Shown here piece by piece: positions 44,093-53,189 of a stretch of DNA of 64,000 bases. The position numbers and the translations under genes were made by a program. Under the pieces are notes generated by a model that saw only the letters and a list, made by a program, of their open reading frames with translations, was not told the origin of the DNA and made no database searches. The stretch is from JBIQJD01 sp044507695 (GTDB taxonomy: Bacteria > Bacteroidota > Ignavibacteria > Ignavibacteriales > Ignavibacteriaceae). Location: assembly GCA_044507695.1 (NCBI GenBank), contig JBIQJD010000006.1, positions 1 through 64,000 of the forward strand, written 5' to 3'. Positions within the stretch are counted from its first letter, which is position 1; each line of letters opens with the position of its first letter.

Positions 44093-45008
44093 CTTCATTT
44101 TCTTTTTTAACAAGATGAATAAAAATATTCTCAAGAGAAGGAGTAACTATTCTTCTATCAAGAATTTCAATTCCTTCATTCATAAATATTTTTTCTATTT
44201 CGGGATAATCCTTTTCAAAATTATTTACAACTACATTAATTCTATCACCAAATAATTGCGCTTCGTATTCCGAATGATTTTTCAAAACCAAATTTGCTTT
44301 GCGGGATTCCGAACAAATTATTTCAATTACATCCTTATTGAAAGAAGCCTTAATCTTCTGCGGTGTATCAAGACTGATTATCTTTCCATTATTCATCAAT
44401 GCAACCCGGTTGCATCTTTCAGCTTCATCAAGATAAGGTGTTGACATAAGGATTGTAATTTTTTCTTTAAGCAGGCTGGATAAAATTTTCCAGAAATCTC
44501 TGCGTGAAACCGGATCAACACCGGTTGTTGGTTCATCAAGAAAAAGAATTTTAGGTTTATGAATAAGGCTGCATGCAAGTGCAAGTTTTTGTTTCATTCC
44601 ACCGGAGAGTTTTTCAGCCAGCCTTTTTCTGAAAGGAGTTAATCTTGTGAATTCTAAAAGTTCATTTCGGCGTTCAGCGTAATTTTTAACGCCATGTATA
44701 TCTGCAAAGAACTCGATGTTTTCATCAATCGTAAGATCACCATAAAGGCTGAACTTTTGTGAAAGATAGCCAATTTGATTCTGAATAGATTTTCTGTTTA
44801 TAGAAATATCTTTACCAAACAAAAAAGCACTACCGCCGGATGGATTTAATAATCCGCAAAGAATTCTGATTGTAGTCGTTTTTCCAGCACCATCTGGACC
44901 AACAAGTCCAAACATTTCTCCTTCATTCACTTGCATCGAAATTCCGTTTACTGCATTAACAGTATTATAATTTTTCTTCAGTTCATTTATTTCAATAACG
45001 GGATTCAT
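44085..45008 (-). CDS. ABC transporter ATP-binding protein
   Basis: A second nucleotide-binding domain with canonical motifs: Walker A GLVGPDGAGKTTTIRIL, LSQKFSLYGD Q-loop, signature EKLSGGMKQKLALACSL, and Walker B ILFLDEPTTGVDPVSRRD. With the next gene it corresponds to the two halves of E. coli YbhF split into separate proteins. In this copy the switch His is replaced: STPYLDEAERC has Pro where TTHYLEEAE has His, so this site might be less active. It is five bases after the HlyD-like gene. Confidence 0.88.
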   Translation of the reverse strand: MNPVIEINELKKNYNTVNAVNGISMQVNEGEMFGLVGPDGAGKTTTIRILCGLLNPSGGSAFLFGKDISINRKSIQNQIGYLSQKFSLYGDLTIDENIEFFADIHGVKNYAERRNELLEFTRLTPFRKRLAEKLSGGMKQKLALACSLIHKPKILFLDEPTTGVDPVSRRDFWKILSSLLKEKITILMSTPYLDEAERCNRVALMNNGKIISLDTPQKIKASFNKDVIEIICSESRKANLVLKNHSEYEAQLFGDRINVVVNNFEKDYPEIEKIFMNEGIEILDRRIVTPSLENIFIHLVKKENEDA

Positions 45009-45013
45009 AAAAA

Positions 45014-45976
45014 TTAATCCAGGTAAACAACCGCATCGGCAGGCATTCCGGGTTTCAAATCATAATCAGGATTATCCACTTTAATTTTTACAGCAAAAAC
45101 AAGTTTGGTTCGTTCATCCTTTGTTTGAATATTTTTGGGCGTAAATTCTGCTTCCGGAGAAATGTACGTTATTACTCCTCTGTAAATTTTATTTTTATAA
45201 GTATCGCTTTTTACATCAGCTTTCTGCCCCAATTTAACTTTACCTAAATCTGCTTCGGAAACATAGATTATCAATTCAACGTTTGATAAATCAGCAGCTT
45301 TAAATAATGATGAAAGCTGTGTTATTGTTTCCCCGTTCTCAACAAATTTGTTTACGATAAATCCATCAACCGGAGAAGTTATGTAACAGTCTCTTATATT
45401 TTTTTCAAGAATTTTTACCGCGGCTTTTTGTTTTTCAAGATTAGCTTCAGCTTGGCGTAATTCTTCGGGTCTGGCAAAGTTTTTTAATTTATTCAGATTT
45501 TCTTTTGCAGAAATTAACTGAGCATACAGAGCTTCAGCACGCGCATTAGCATCATCAAATTGTTTTTGTGTTACACTTCCTTCTTTATAAAGCCGTTCAA
45601 CTCGTTCCTGGTCTTTTTGTGCACTGTTATAATTGATTTCTGCCTGCTTCAAAAATTGTTCAGCCTGAGCAATATCTTCTTCACGTGCGCCGGTTTTTAA
45701 AAGATTCAATTGAGCTTCAGCTATTTTCACTCCGGCAAGCGCCTGCTGAAGCTGATAGGATAAAAGTTCGCTGTCAATAATCATTACAGTATCGCCTTCC
45801 ACAACACGCTCACCTTCATCAATCAAAATTTCTTTAATCTCACCCGCAACTTTTGAACTTACTGTAACATCCTTACTTTCAATGCTGCCGGATGCAGTTA
45901 TTTTGTTCGTGTTTTCGTCATCTCCGCATGCCTGGATGAATAGCAGAATAACGAATGATAAATAAATTAATTTCAT
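45014..45976 (-). CDS. HlyD-family periplasmic adaptor lipoprotein
   Basis: The lipobox is FIQACGDD (Cys17), followed by a biotinyl-lipoyl-like half (TVSSKVAGEIKEILIDEGERVVEGD), a long coiled-coil hairpin between about residues 85 and 190 with EARAR- and KQAE-type heptads (RVERLYKEGSVTQKQFDDANAR is its tip), and the second half with CYITSPVDGFIVNKFVENGE. It bridges the ABC pump to the outer membrane. It follows tetR directly (one-base gap), and the downstream ATPase begins five bases later. Confidence 0.9.
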   Translation of the reverse strand: MKLIYLSFVILLFIQACGDDENTNKITASGSIESKDVTVSSKVAGEIKEILIDEGERVVEGDTVMIIDSELLSYQLQQALAGVKIAEAQLNLLKTGAREEDIAQAEQFLKQAEINYNSAQKDQERVERLYKEGSVTQKQFDDANARAEALYAQLISAKENLNKLKNFARPEELRQAEANLEKQKAAVKILEKNIRDCYITSPVDGFIVNKFVENGETITQLSSLFKAADLSNVELIIYVSEADLGKVKLGQKADVKSDTYKNKIYRGVITYISPEAEFTPKNIQTKDERTKLVFAVKIKVDNPDYDLKPGMPADAVVYLD

Positions 45977-45977
45977 C

Positions 45978-46601
45978 TTATTTCACTTTTTTAATTGTAT
46001 TAAATTTTTTTCTTCCTGCCGATGTAAGAACTCCTTCAAAGAAAATATCAAATGTAACTTTAACTGCTTCGGTATAAGTAAATTTGTTCCGGTAAGGAAA
46101 ATCAGAATTTATAATTGATTTTACTGAAGCAACCAAAACAGATAGCATAATTTCTGCTGGAAGATTTGCAATAAGTCCTTCATTTTGTCCCTGCATTATA
46201 AGTGCAGACATTACGCTGAATAATTTTTTCGTTCTGAACTCATCAATTTGTTTCCATAATTGCGGAGTATGAATCTTCAAATCCATCAACCATTGATCAC
46301 TGAATTTTAAAAATGTGCTACCAAGAATTTCAAGCAGAGAATATATTTTGGTGAGTGCATCTGATTTGTTTTTAATAATGGCATCAATCCGCGGACTAAT
46401 TTCCTGCATTAATCCGAAAACAACTTCATGAATAAGTTTTTCTTTGGAAGGGAAATATTTGTAAATAGTTTTTTTGCTTATTCTTAATCTTGCCGCAACA
46501 GAATCCATTGATGTCTTATAGAAGCCTTCGGTTAGATATAACTCTCTAATTCGATTAAGGATTTTTTCCCGCTCCTGATTTGTTGATTCTGCTACAGACA
46601 T
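45978..46601 (-). CDS. TetR-family transcriptional regulator of the export operon
   Basis: The N-terminal helix-turn-helix (residues about 12-58: REKILNRIRELYLTEGFYKTSMDSVAARLRISKKTIYKYFPSKE, a contiguous TetR domain broken only for this note) is followed by a variable helical ligand domain. Regulators like this usually repress their own operon and respond to a substrate of the pump. It is the first gene of the minus-strand export operon; an inverted repeat upstream at 46644-46672 is a candidate operator. Confidence 0.88.
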   Translation of the reverse strand: MSVAESTNQEREKILNRIRELYLTEGFYKTSMDSVAARLRISKKTIYKYFPSKEKLIHEVVFGLMQEISPRIDAIIKNKSDALTKIYSLLEILGSTFLKFSDQWLMDLKIHTPQLWKQIDEFRTKKLFSVMSALIMQGQNEGLIANLPAEIMLSVLVASVKSIINSDFPYRNKFTYTEAVKVTFDIFFEGVLTSAGRKKFNTIKKVK

Positions 46602-46643
46602 TTGCTCAGCCAGATTTTTTTGATAGGTTCTAACTTAAGCAAT

Positions 46644-46672
46644 GGAAACTAAAAAGTCAACAAATAGTTTCC
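46644..46672. promoter_or_regulatory. Candidate TetR operator
   Basis: GGAAACTA (46644-46651) and TAGTTTCC (46665-46672) are exact reverse complements across 13 bases, 43 to 71 bases upstream of the tetR start. The half-site centres are 21 bases (two helical turns) apart, suitable for a dimeric repressor. Binding is inferred. Confidence 0.5.
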
Positions 46673-46739
46673 GGCAGATTTTTATTGCATTAAAATTCGA
46701 TATTTAACAAGTTGCCTAAAAAACAAGTAGGGTGGGAAA

Positions 46740-47102
46740 ATGAAAGTATTGCTTATTGTTTTCCTTTGTTCTTTACTCTTCCTTAGTGCACAAGCACAAA
46801 ATAAAATTGAAGAAGACCTGGATATTGCATTTCAAAATGCAAAGAAGGGATTATACTGGGCATTGTCTAATATTCCTGAAAAGAAATCCAGGCTGGAATA
46901 TGATCTCATTGCAGATGATAAACTCTATTCTACTGTAAAACTTTCAAAAGAGATAAACGGGATAAAAATCGAATCAACCGGATATCATCTGAGCAATGAG
47001 GTTACGATAAAGATTTATAAATCCAATGATATACTTGCCAAAGAAGGATTTCTGAAAATCAAACAAAAAGAAGATATTGCCGAAGATCAGGAATCTGACT
47101 AA
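46740..47102 (+). CDS. Small secreted protein of unknown function
   Basis: A 120-residue protein with a clear signal peptide (VLLIVFLCSLLFLSAQAQ) and a short alpha/beta domain, with KIEEDLDIAFQNAKKGLYWAL as the first helix and then strands, ending in an acidic tail. No family recognised. GTGGGAAA lies before the ATG. It is divergent from tetR and about 100 bases before the M20 peptidase gene, so it may or may not join that operon. Confidence 0.65.
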   Translation: MKVLLIVFLCSLLFLSAQAQNKIEEDLDIAFQNAKKGLYWALSNIPEKKSRLEYDLIADDKLYSTVKLSKEINGIKIESTGYHLSNEVTIKIYKSNDILAKEGFLKIKQKEDIAEDQESD

Positions 47103-47201
47103 AACATTTCTTCCGTAAAATGTAGTTGCATTTGAATAAAATTCTATTAATTTCTGTAACAAAATTTTCACTTTTACTCGAAAACTGTAACTATCATTAC
47201 A

Positions 47202-48287
47202 ATGCACAGACTCGTAGAAATTTTTTTAAATGCTGCAAAGATTGAAGCTCAATCCGGAAATGAAAAGCCGCTGGCTGATTTTATTACTTCATTTCTTCAG
47301 CAGCATAATTACTCTTTTACTATTGATGATTCATGGCAAAGTTCCGGAAGCAATACGGGAAATATTATTTGCAGAATTGGTGACGGCGGGGATTCTGTTC
47401 TTCTTTCACACATGGATACGGCAAGACCAACTAAATATACTGTTCCCAAAATTACTGATAATAAAATTATTTCCAGTTCAGATACTGTTTTAGGTGTTGA
47501 TAATCGTGCTGGTGTTGCAGTGTTGCTGTACGTGCTTGGAAAAATTGCTGCTGAAAAAATTGAAACTAAAAATTTTACGGTAGCTTTTACTACATGTGAA
47601 GAAACAACACTTTCCGGTTCAAAAAATCTTTCAGTGAACGGAGCAATAAAAAAAGGATTTGTTTTTGATTCATCATTTCGTCCCGGAAATTTTATCCATA
47701 CGGCATGTGGTTCAATGGGATTCAAAGCAACTGTACGCGGCAAGGCATCACATTCTGGGCTTGCACCTGAAAAGGGAATTGATTCAATCCAGGTAATCAG
47801 CAGAGCAATCAGCAAAATGAGGCTTGGCAGAATAGATGAGGAAACCTCAGCCAATATCGGAAAAATTAACGGCGGTTCTGCCGTAAATGTTGTCCCAGAA
47901 GAAACACGAATTGATGGAGAGGTTCGTTCATTCAACAGAGAAAAAGTTGAGAAGGAAATTAATTTTATTAAAGAATGCATAAGCAGAGAAGCTGATAAAG
48001 TTTCAGCCAAATTATTTTTTGAAGCTGATTGGGATTTTGAACCTTACTATGTTCCGGAGGAATCCCCTGTTTACAAGGAGATAACCGAAGCCATAAAAGG
48101 CTGCGGACTTGAACCGCATCCAAAAATTTCTCTGGGCGGCAGTGATGCTAATTCATTGAATGCACGTGGTATTACTTCTGTTAATATCGGAATCGGCGCG
48201 CAGAATCCTCATTCAAATGATGAATTTATTTTTATTGAAGATTTGTTAAACAGCGCTAAAATAGCTCTTAATCTTATATCTAAATAA
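47202..48287 (+). CDS. M20-family metallopeptidase (PepT-like)
   Basis: A cytoplasmic di- or tripeptidase or amidohydrolase of the M20 family. Metal-binding segments are VLLSHMDTARP (first His and Asp), VLGVDNRAGVAVL (bridging Asp), FTTCEETTLSGS (catalytic Glu pair) and a late His in QNPHSNDEF. The dimerisation domain lies between about residues 170 and 280. Length is 361 residues. It is three to fifteen bases before the cyanophycinase-like gene, suggesting they act on the same peptides. An antisense open frame of 233 codons within it is a codon-usage shadow. Confidence 0.88.
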   Translation: MHRLVEIFLNAAKIEAQSGNEKPLADFITSFLQQHNYSFTIDDSWQSSGSNTGNIICRIGDGGDSVLLSHMDTARPTKYTVPKITDNKIISSSDTVLGVDNRAGVAVLLYVLGKIAAEKIETKNFTVAFTTCEETTLSGSKNLSVNGAIKKGFVFDSSFRPGNFIHTACGSMGFKATVRGKASHSGLAPEKGIDSIQVISRAISKMRLGRIDEETSANIGKINGGSAVNVVPEETRIDGEVRSFNREKVEKEINFIKECISREADKVSAKLFFEADWDFEPYYVPEESPVYKEITEAIKGCGLEPHPKISLGGSDANSLNARGITSVNIGIGAQNPHSNDEFIFIEDLLNSAKIALNLISK

Positions 48288-48302
48288 TTAGTGAAAAAAC
48301 TT

Positions 48303-49154
48303 ATGAGAAAATTTTTTCTGCTTATTGTTTTCGTTTGTATTTCATCTTCCTTTGCACAGAATAGAGGAAGATTAATGATCATCGGCGGCGGAGACAGACC
48401 TGACTACATGATGAACCGCTTTATTGAATATGCTGGTGGAAGAGATGCAAAAATTATTATCGTTCCGAATGCAAGTGGTGATCGTATCGGTACGGCTGAA
48501 TACCAGGTTGAACAGTTCAAAAACCTTGGGGTTGAGAATGTTGATTATATCGATTGTACAAAAGAAACTGCCGATGCCGACAGCAATTTAGCGAAGCTTG
48601 AGAATGTATCAGGAATCTTTTTTTCCGGCGGAGATCAAAGCAGATTAACAAGAGATTTTCTCGGATCAAAATTTCTGGAAAAAATTCGTGAACTTTATTC
48701 TAACGGTGCAATACTAGGCGGTACAAGTGCAGGCGCAGCAATAATGAGTAAAGTAATGCTCACCGGCAATGAGCTTGCTAATAGTGATTCAAGTTCTGCC
48801 TATCATACCATTCAAAAAAATAATATTGAAACTGTTGAAGGATTTGGTTTCGTTACAAAGGCAGTTATTGATCAGCATTTTATAAAAAGAAAAAGAAATA
48901 ACAGATTGCTTAGTGTAATACTTGAACATCCTGATCTGCTTGGTATTGGAATAGATGAAGCTACATGTATAATTGTAAATCCTGATGACACATTTGAAGT
49001 GCTTGGTGAAAATCAGGTTATTGTTTATGATGCTACGGAGGCAGTTAATATTAGTACAGATAAGAACAATAATTTATCCGGAAGTAATTTGAAACTTCAT
49101 ATTCTTTCATCCGGAGAAAAGTTTGATTTGAATTCTAAAAAATTAATTCAATGA
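48303..49154 (+). CDS. Secreted cyanophycinase-like S51 peptidase
   Basis: The signal peptide MRKFFLLIVFVCISSSFAQ places it outside the cytoplasm. It is a peptidase family S51 protein: nucleophile Ser142 in GGTSAGAAIM, His192 in IDQHFIKRKRNNRLL and Glu219 in GIGIDEATC, the layout of bacterial cyanophycinase, which cuts beta-Asp-Arg bonds in cyanophycin to dipeptides. An upstream GTG at 48291 would add four residues. It overlaps the transporter gene by four bases. Substrates other than cyanophycin, such as other aspartyl peptides, are possible. Confidence 0.85.
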   Translation: MRKFFLLIVFVCISSSFAQNRGRLMIIGGGDRPDYMMNRFIEYAGGRDAKIIIVPNASGDRIGTAEYQVEQFKNLGVENVDYIDCTKETADADSNLAKLENVSGIFFSGGDQSRLTRDFLGSKFLEKIRELYSNGAILGGTSAGAAIMSKVMLTGNELANSDSSSAYHTIQKNNIETVEGFGFVTKAVIDQHFIKRKRNNRLLSVILEHPDLLGIGIDEATCIIVNPDDTFEVLGENQVIVYDATEAVNISTDKNNNLSGSNLKLHILSSGEKFDLNSKKLIQ

Positions 49155-50551
49155 AATTAACAAAACTGAAAGCGCCAAATACTTTTTTAATAATCTTTTC
49201 ACTACTGATTATTGTTGCTGTGTTAACGTGGATTATTCCGGCCGGTGAATATGAACGCACAGAGCTTCACGGCAGGCAGGTAGTGCAGGCAGATTCTTTC
49301 ACTTTTACTGAATCAAATCCACAGAATATTGATGATGTACTATTAGCTCCAATTAGAGGATTTGTTGATGCTGCTTTAATAATCGGATTGGTTTTAATAG
49401 TTGGCGGAGCTTTCGGAATATTTCATAAAACAGCCGCTCTTGATGCTGCAATTCTTGGGATCGCAAACATCCATAATAAATCAAAAGCTGTACAGTTATT
49501 TCTTATTCCGCTGCTGATGATAATTTTTTCTTTAGCCGGTGCAACCTTTGGAATGAGTGAAGAAGTTATTCCGTTTATTCTTGTCTTCGTTCCTCTTGCT
49601 TTAATGCTCGGGTATGATACAATAACCGGTATAGCAATTCCTTTTATTGGTGCCGGTGCCGGATTTGCCGGGGCATTTTTAAATCCTTTTACAGTTGGAA
49701 TTGCGCAGGATATTTCCGGACTTCAATTATTTTCAGGAATTGGTTACAGGTTATTCTGCTGGTTAATAATAACGTTAACAGCAATATTGTTTGTTACTTC
49801 TTACGCAAAAAAGATTAAAAGAAATCCTGGGTTAAGCATTACATACAATAGTGATTTACAAAAGAAGCAGGAAATTAAATTATCAAACGTAAATGATTTT
49901 TCCGGATTATCATTCAATCATAAAATTGTTCTTGCTGCGTTTATACTTGGACTTGCAGTTCTGGTCTTTGGCGTTCTTCAATACGGCTGGTATATAGAAG
50001 AAATTTCTGCAGTATTCCTTTTCACAGGGATAATGGTTGGAATTCTCGGCAAACTTTCAGTTGATGAAATTACAAGTTCATTTGTGCAGGGAGCAAAAGA
50101 TCTTGCAGCAACAGCGCTTATTATTGGTTTGGCAAGAGGTATTTTGATATTATCACAGGATGGAAAAATTATTGATACAATTTTGTTCGCGTTATCAAAT
50201 CCTATTTCAACTTTTCATCCTATTATATCTTCACAAGCAATGTTTATTGTGCAGACAATGATTAATTTTTTCGTTCCATCGGGAAGCGGGCAGGCAGTGT
50301 TAACTATGCCGGTTATGGCGCCGCTTTCAGATCTTGTAAATGTATCAAGACAAACGGCGGTACTTGCATTTCAGTTTGGAGATGGTTTCAGCAATATGAT
50401 TATTCCAACTTCTGCTGTTACTATGGGCGTGCTTGCATTAGCTGATGTTCCCTGGGAAAAATGGGCAAGATGGGTTCTGCCGCTTGAAATTATTTTTTTA
50501 ATAGTTGGGTTGCTTCTTCTTATTCCACCATACTTTTTAGCTTGGAACTGA
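49151..50551 (+). CDS. DcuC/YfcC-family membrane carrier
   Basis: A 466-residue protein with about 12 hydrophobic segments. TWIIPAGEYERTE near residue 30 and GAGAGFAGAFLNPFTVGIAQ in the middle are features of the YfcC/DcuC-like (C4-dicarboxylate or basic amino acid antiporter) family; FVPSGSGQAVLTMPVMAPLSDL is the conserved late half-site. It shares a four-base overlap with the cyanophycinase-like gene, so import of dipeptides or amino acids such as Asp and Arg is plausible. The substrate is inferred. Confidence 0.85.
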   Translation: MKLTKLKAPNTFLIIFSLLIIVAVLTWIIPAGEYERTELHGRQVVQADSFTFTESNPQNIDDVLLAPIRGFVDAALIIGLVLIVGGAFGIFHKTAALDAAILGIANIHNKSKAVQLFLIPLLMIIFSLAGATFGMSEEVIPFILVFVPLALMLGYDTITGIAIPFIGAGAGFAGAFLNPFTVGIAQDISGLQLFSGIGYRLFCWLIITLTAILFVTSYAKKIKRNPGLSITYNSDLQKKQEIKLSNVNDFSGLSFNHKIVLAAFILGLAVLVFGVLQYGWYIEEISAVFLFTGIMVGILGKLSVDEITSSFVQGAKDLAATALIIGLARGILILSQDGKIIDTILFALSNPISTFHPIISSQAMFIVQTMINFFVPSGSGQAVLTMPVMAPLSDLVNVSRQTAVLAFQFGDGFSNMIIPTSAVTMGVLALADVPWEKWARWVLPLEIIFLIVGLLLLIPPYFLAWN

Positions 50552-50602
50552 GATGATGAGATTAATCAACAATAATTATCAATATAAAATGTGAGGAATA
50601 TT

Positions 50603-51718
50603 ATGAAAAGAATATTACAACATTTGTTTCTGTTTGTTTCTATGCTGCTGCTTGTTTGTGATACTATTTTTGCGCAGGCTGATATTTATACCGGACCTTT
50701 AAACATTGATGTTGGCTCCTACGGCAGAATAAGATTATACACAACTACTGCTGCAGATACTATCAAACATGTTGAGCGTGTTTCAATTCTTGTTGGAGTT
50801 GCAGCAGACCAGGTATTTGATTATCAAAATGATGTTGATATTGAAGAACCTGTTGTTTTGCTGAGTCAATCATCAGTAGCAGATTTTGAGATTTACGGTG
50901 CTTTTAATAATGTGTATTCAGCACTTCCACCAGATATATTACAAAAACTTTACGTGTACGGCTGGAATAATGAAAAATATACAATCGTAAAAAATGTTTT
51001 GATCAATCGTGAAAGTTCAACAATTGATGCAATAGTTGGAGTTGATTTTATTGCAGAAGTAGATAATGATTATGGATTTGATACTGTTTCTTATAATGCA
51101 TCAAATCAGATTATGGATACCTACAGAGGCGGTTCTCACGTTGGATTCAAATTCCTTTCTCATCAAATTAATTCGTTAACTTCAATTACATGGTATGATG
51201 GTTACTATGATGATGCAAGTTACTGGGATTGGCTTACTCACGGCGCAATTGATGATTTCTTTGTTGCAGATGCTGATGGTCCGGTTTCATTCCCGGCAAT
51301 TCAATCAGTAACACTAAATTCCGGTGATTCAATAACCGTTTACTTTGCAGTTGCTGTTGGCGCTAATGAAGCTGAGATGATAGAAAATATTAACAAAGCC
51401 GTTGATAAATACGGATCTATCACTTCAATTAAAGCAGATAATTCTTTAGTACCTGCTAATTACAACTTGCTTCAAAATTATCCGAACCCGTTCAATCCAT
51501 CAACCAAAATTACTTTTGAACTGCCTGCAAAAGATTTTGTTACACTTAAAATATTCAATACACTCGGTCAGGAAATATCCACCCTTGTTAACTCTGAACT
51601 TGAAGCTGGAAGATACACTGTAGATTTCAACGCTGCTGATTTACCAAGCGGTGCTTACTTCTATAAAATATCAGCCGGTAATTTTACAAGTTCTAAAAAA
51701 ATGTTACTAACCAAATAA
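50603..51718 (+). CDS. T9SS-secreted protein with C-terminal sorting domain (copy 1)
   Basis: The signal peptide (MKRILQHLFLFVSMLLLVCDTIFAQ in two parts: MKRILQHL and FLFVSMLLLVCDTIFAQ) leads to a roughly 250-residue beta domain and a C-terminal type A sorting domain (NYPNPFNPSTKITF ... SGAYFYKISAG ... SSKKMLLTK). GTGAGGA precedes ATG 50603; a GTG at 50591 would add four residues. It is a tandem paralogue of the next gene (for example YGWNNEKYTIVKNVLINRESS against YGWTNEEFLIIKFNVINREAS). Function of the beta domain is unknown. Confidence 0.85.
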   Translation: MKRILQHLFLFVSMLLLVCDTIFAQADIYTGPLNIDVGSYGRIRLYTTTAADTIKHVERVSILVGVAADQVFDYQNDVDIEEPVVLLSQSSVADFEIYGAFNNVYSALPPDILQKLYVYGWNNEKYTIVKNVLINRESSTIDAIVGVDFIAEVDNDYGFDTVSYNASNQIMDTYRGGSHVGFKFLSHQINSLTSITWYDGYYDDASYWDWLTHGAIDDFFVADADGPVSFPAIQSVTLNSGDSITVYFAVAVGANEAEMIENINKAVDKYGSITSIKADNSLVPANYNLLQNYPNPFNPSTKITFELPAKDFVTLKIFNTLGQEISTLVNSELEAGRYTVDFNAADLPSGAYFYKISAGNFTSSKKMLLTK

Positions 51719-51737
51719 CTAACAGAGAGGTTCGCTT

Positions 51738-53120
51738 ATGAGAAAAATTTTTCTGTTCCTTTTTATTGCAGCCTTTGCATTGGTTGATTCTTCAATCATA
51801 TTTGCTCAGGCATCTTTTAACACGGGGAAGATTGCAGTTAATGCTACTAACGGCGGCAGAATAAGAATATTATCCGGAGATAATACCACACGCCAGTTTG
51901 ATAGAATATCAGCAATGGTATCCGGAAATCCGGGTGAAGTATTTGATTATTCGAATGATGCAGATGCCGAAGTTAATGCAGCGTTGTTAGATAATCCTGC
52001 TCATAGTGATTTTGAAATTTTTAGTGTTCTGAATAATAAATATCCATCTACTCCTGTTCCGCCTGATGTTTTGGTTAAACAGAATATTTATGGATGGACA
52101 AACGAAGAATTTCTCATTATCAAATTCAATGTTATAAACCGTGAGGCTTCAGCAATCAATGCCAGAATAGGGCTTGATATGATTCCGCAGGTTAATGGTA
52201 CTTATGATGGAGATGTAATTTCTTATAATACTTCTACACAGGTACTAACAATATCTGATAATGTTTTTGTTGGTGTTAAATTTTTATCAAGAGCACCTTC
52301 TTCGGTTGAATATGAAGAGTGGTACAGCGGCTACTCGGTTGATGCTGATCTTTACAACTGGATGAACTCCGGCAATTTTGATACAGCTCCATTTGGTCCG
52401 GTTGATGACGACGGCTTGATTGCTTTCATGTCCACCGATGCCGTTAATCTTGCTCCGGGTGATTCAACTGAACTTTACTTTGCTGTAGCACTTGGCGCCG
52501 ATGAAAATGCTCTGGCAAATAATTTATCCGCAGCCGCTGCAAAATATTTGCAGGTTGTTCCTGTTGAATTAACATCATTCACCGCAGCTTCAATTAATGG
52601 AAAAGTTGAGCTTAAATGGAATACAGCAACAGAAGTAAATAACCGCGGTTTTGAAATAGAAAGAAAAGCTGCCGGCAGCGATTGGGTTACTGTTGGATTT
52701 AAAGAAGGAAAAGGTACAACTACAGAAAGCCAATCATATTCCTTTACAGATGATGTAGCTTCGTATTCTGCTTCAAAATTAACCTACAGATTAAAACAAA
52801 TTGATTTTGACGGAACCTTCTCTTACTCGAACGAAGTTGAAGTTAATTTAGTACCTTCTGAATTCAGTCTTGAGCAGAATTATCCGAATCCTTTCAACCC
52901 TTCAACAAAAATAACTTTTAATCTTGCCCAGAAGGAAATGGTATCACTGAAGATATTCAACTCTCTCGGGCAGGAAGTAGCATCATTAATAAATTCTGAG
53001 TTGGAAGCTGGGCAGCACAATATTAATTTCAATGCAGTAAATCTTTCAAGCGGCGTTTATTACTACCAGTTAAATGCAGGAACTTTTTCTGATGTTAGAA
53101 AGATGATTCTTTCAAAATAA
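51738..53120 (+). CDS. T9SS-secreted protein with C-terminal sorting domain (copy 2)
   Basis: A 460-residue paralogue of the preceding protein. The N-terminal beta domain is shared (FDYSNDADAEVNAALLDNP, VFVGVKFLSRAPSS), then a fibronectin-like insertion of about 110 residues not found in copy 1 begins at VPVELTSFTAASINGKVEL, and the protein ends with the sorting domain (NYPNPFNPSTKITFNLAQKE). Signal peptide present. GAGAGG lies before the ATG, 19 bases after copy 1, so both are in one transcript. A terminator follows at 53137-53175. Confidence 0.85.
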   Translation: MRKIFLFLFIAAFALVDSSIIFAQASFNTGKIAVNATNGGRIRILSGDNTTRQFDRISAMVSGNPGEVFDYSNDADAEVNAALLDNPAHSDFEIFSVLNNKYPSTPVPPDVLVKQNIYGWTNEEFLIIKFNVINREASAINARIGLDMIPQVNGTYDGDVISYNTSTQVLTISDNVFVGVKFLSRAPSSVEYEEWYSGYSVDADLYNWMNSGNFDTAPFGPVDDDGLIAFMSTDAVNLAPGDSTELYFAVALGADENALANNLSAAAAKYLQVVPVELTSFTAASINGKVELKWNTATEVNNRGFEIERKAAGSDWVTVGFKEGKGTTTESQSYSFTDDVASYSASKLTYRLKQIDFDGTFSYSNEVEVNLVPSEFSLEQNYPNPFNPSTKITFNLAQKEMVSLKIFNSLGQEVASLINSELEAGQHNINFNAVNLSSGVYYYQLNAGTFSDVRKMILSK

Positions 53121-53136
53121 AATCTTCAAATGGAAT

Positions 53137-53175
53137 GAAGCATTCTTATTTGAGAATGCTTCTTCCTTTATTTTT
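53137..53175 (+). terminator. Rho-independent terminator after the tandem T9SS genes
   Basis: A perfect 10-bp stem GAAGCATTCT (53137-53146) with AGAATGCTTC (53153-53162), a six-base loop, then TTCCTTTATTTTT. It ends the transcript running from the M20/cyanophycinase genes or from 50603. Confidence 0.85.
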
Positions 53176-53189
53176 ATAAGAACAAAGCA

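Noticed and set aside
47309..48010. A 233-codon open frame on the minus strand inside the M20 peptidase gene.
   Set aside because: It is antisense to a gene with intact M20 metal-binding motifs, has no recognisable domain and follows from the codon use of the plus-strand gene.
51476..52925. Similar DNA at about 51476 and 52878 that could indicate a mobile repeat.
   Set aside because: Both copies encode the same sorting-domain segment in homologous genes, which explains the similarity.
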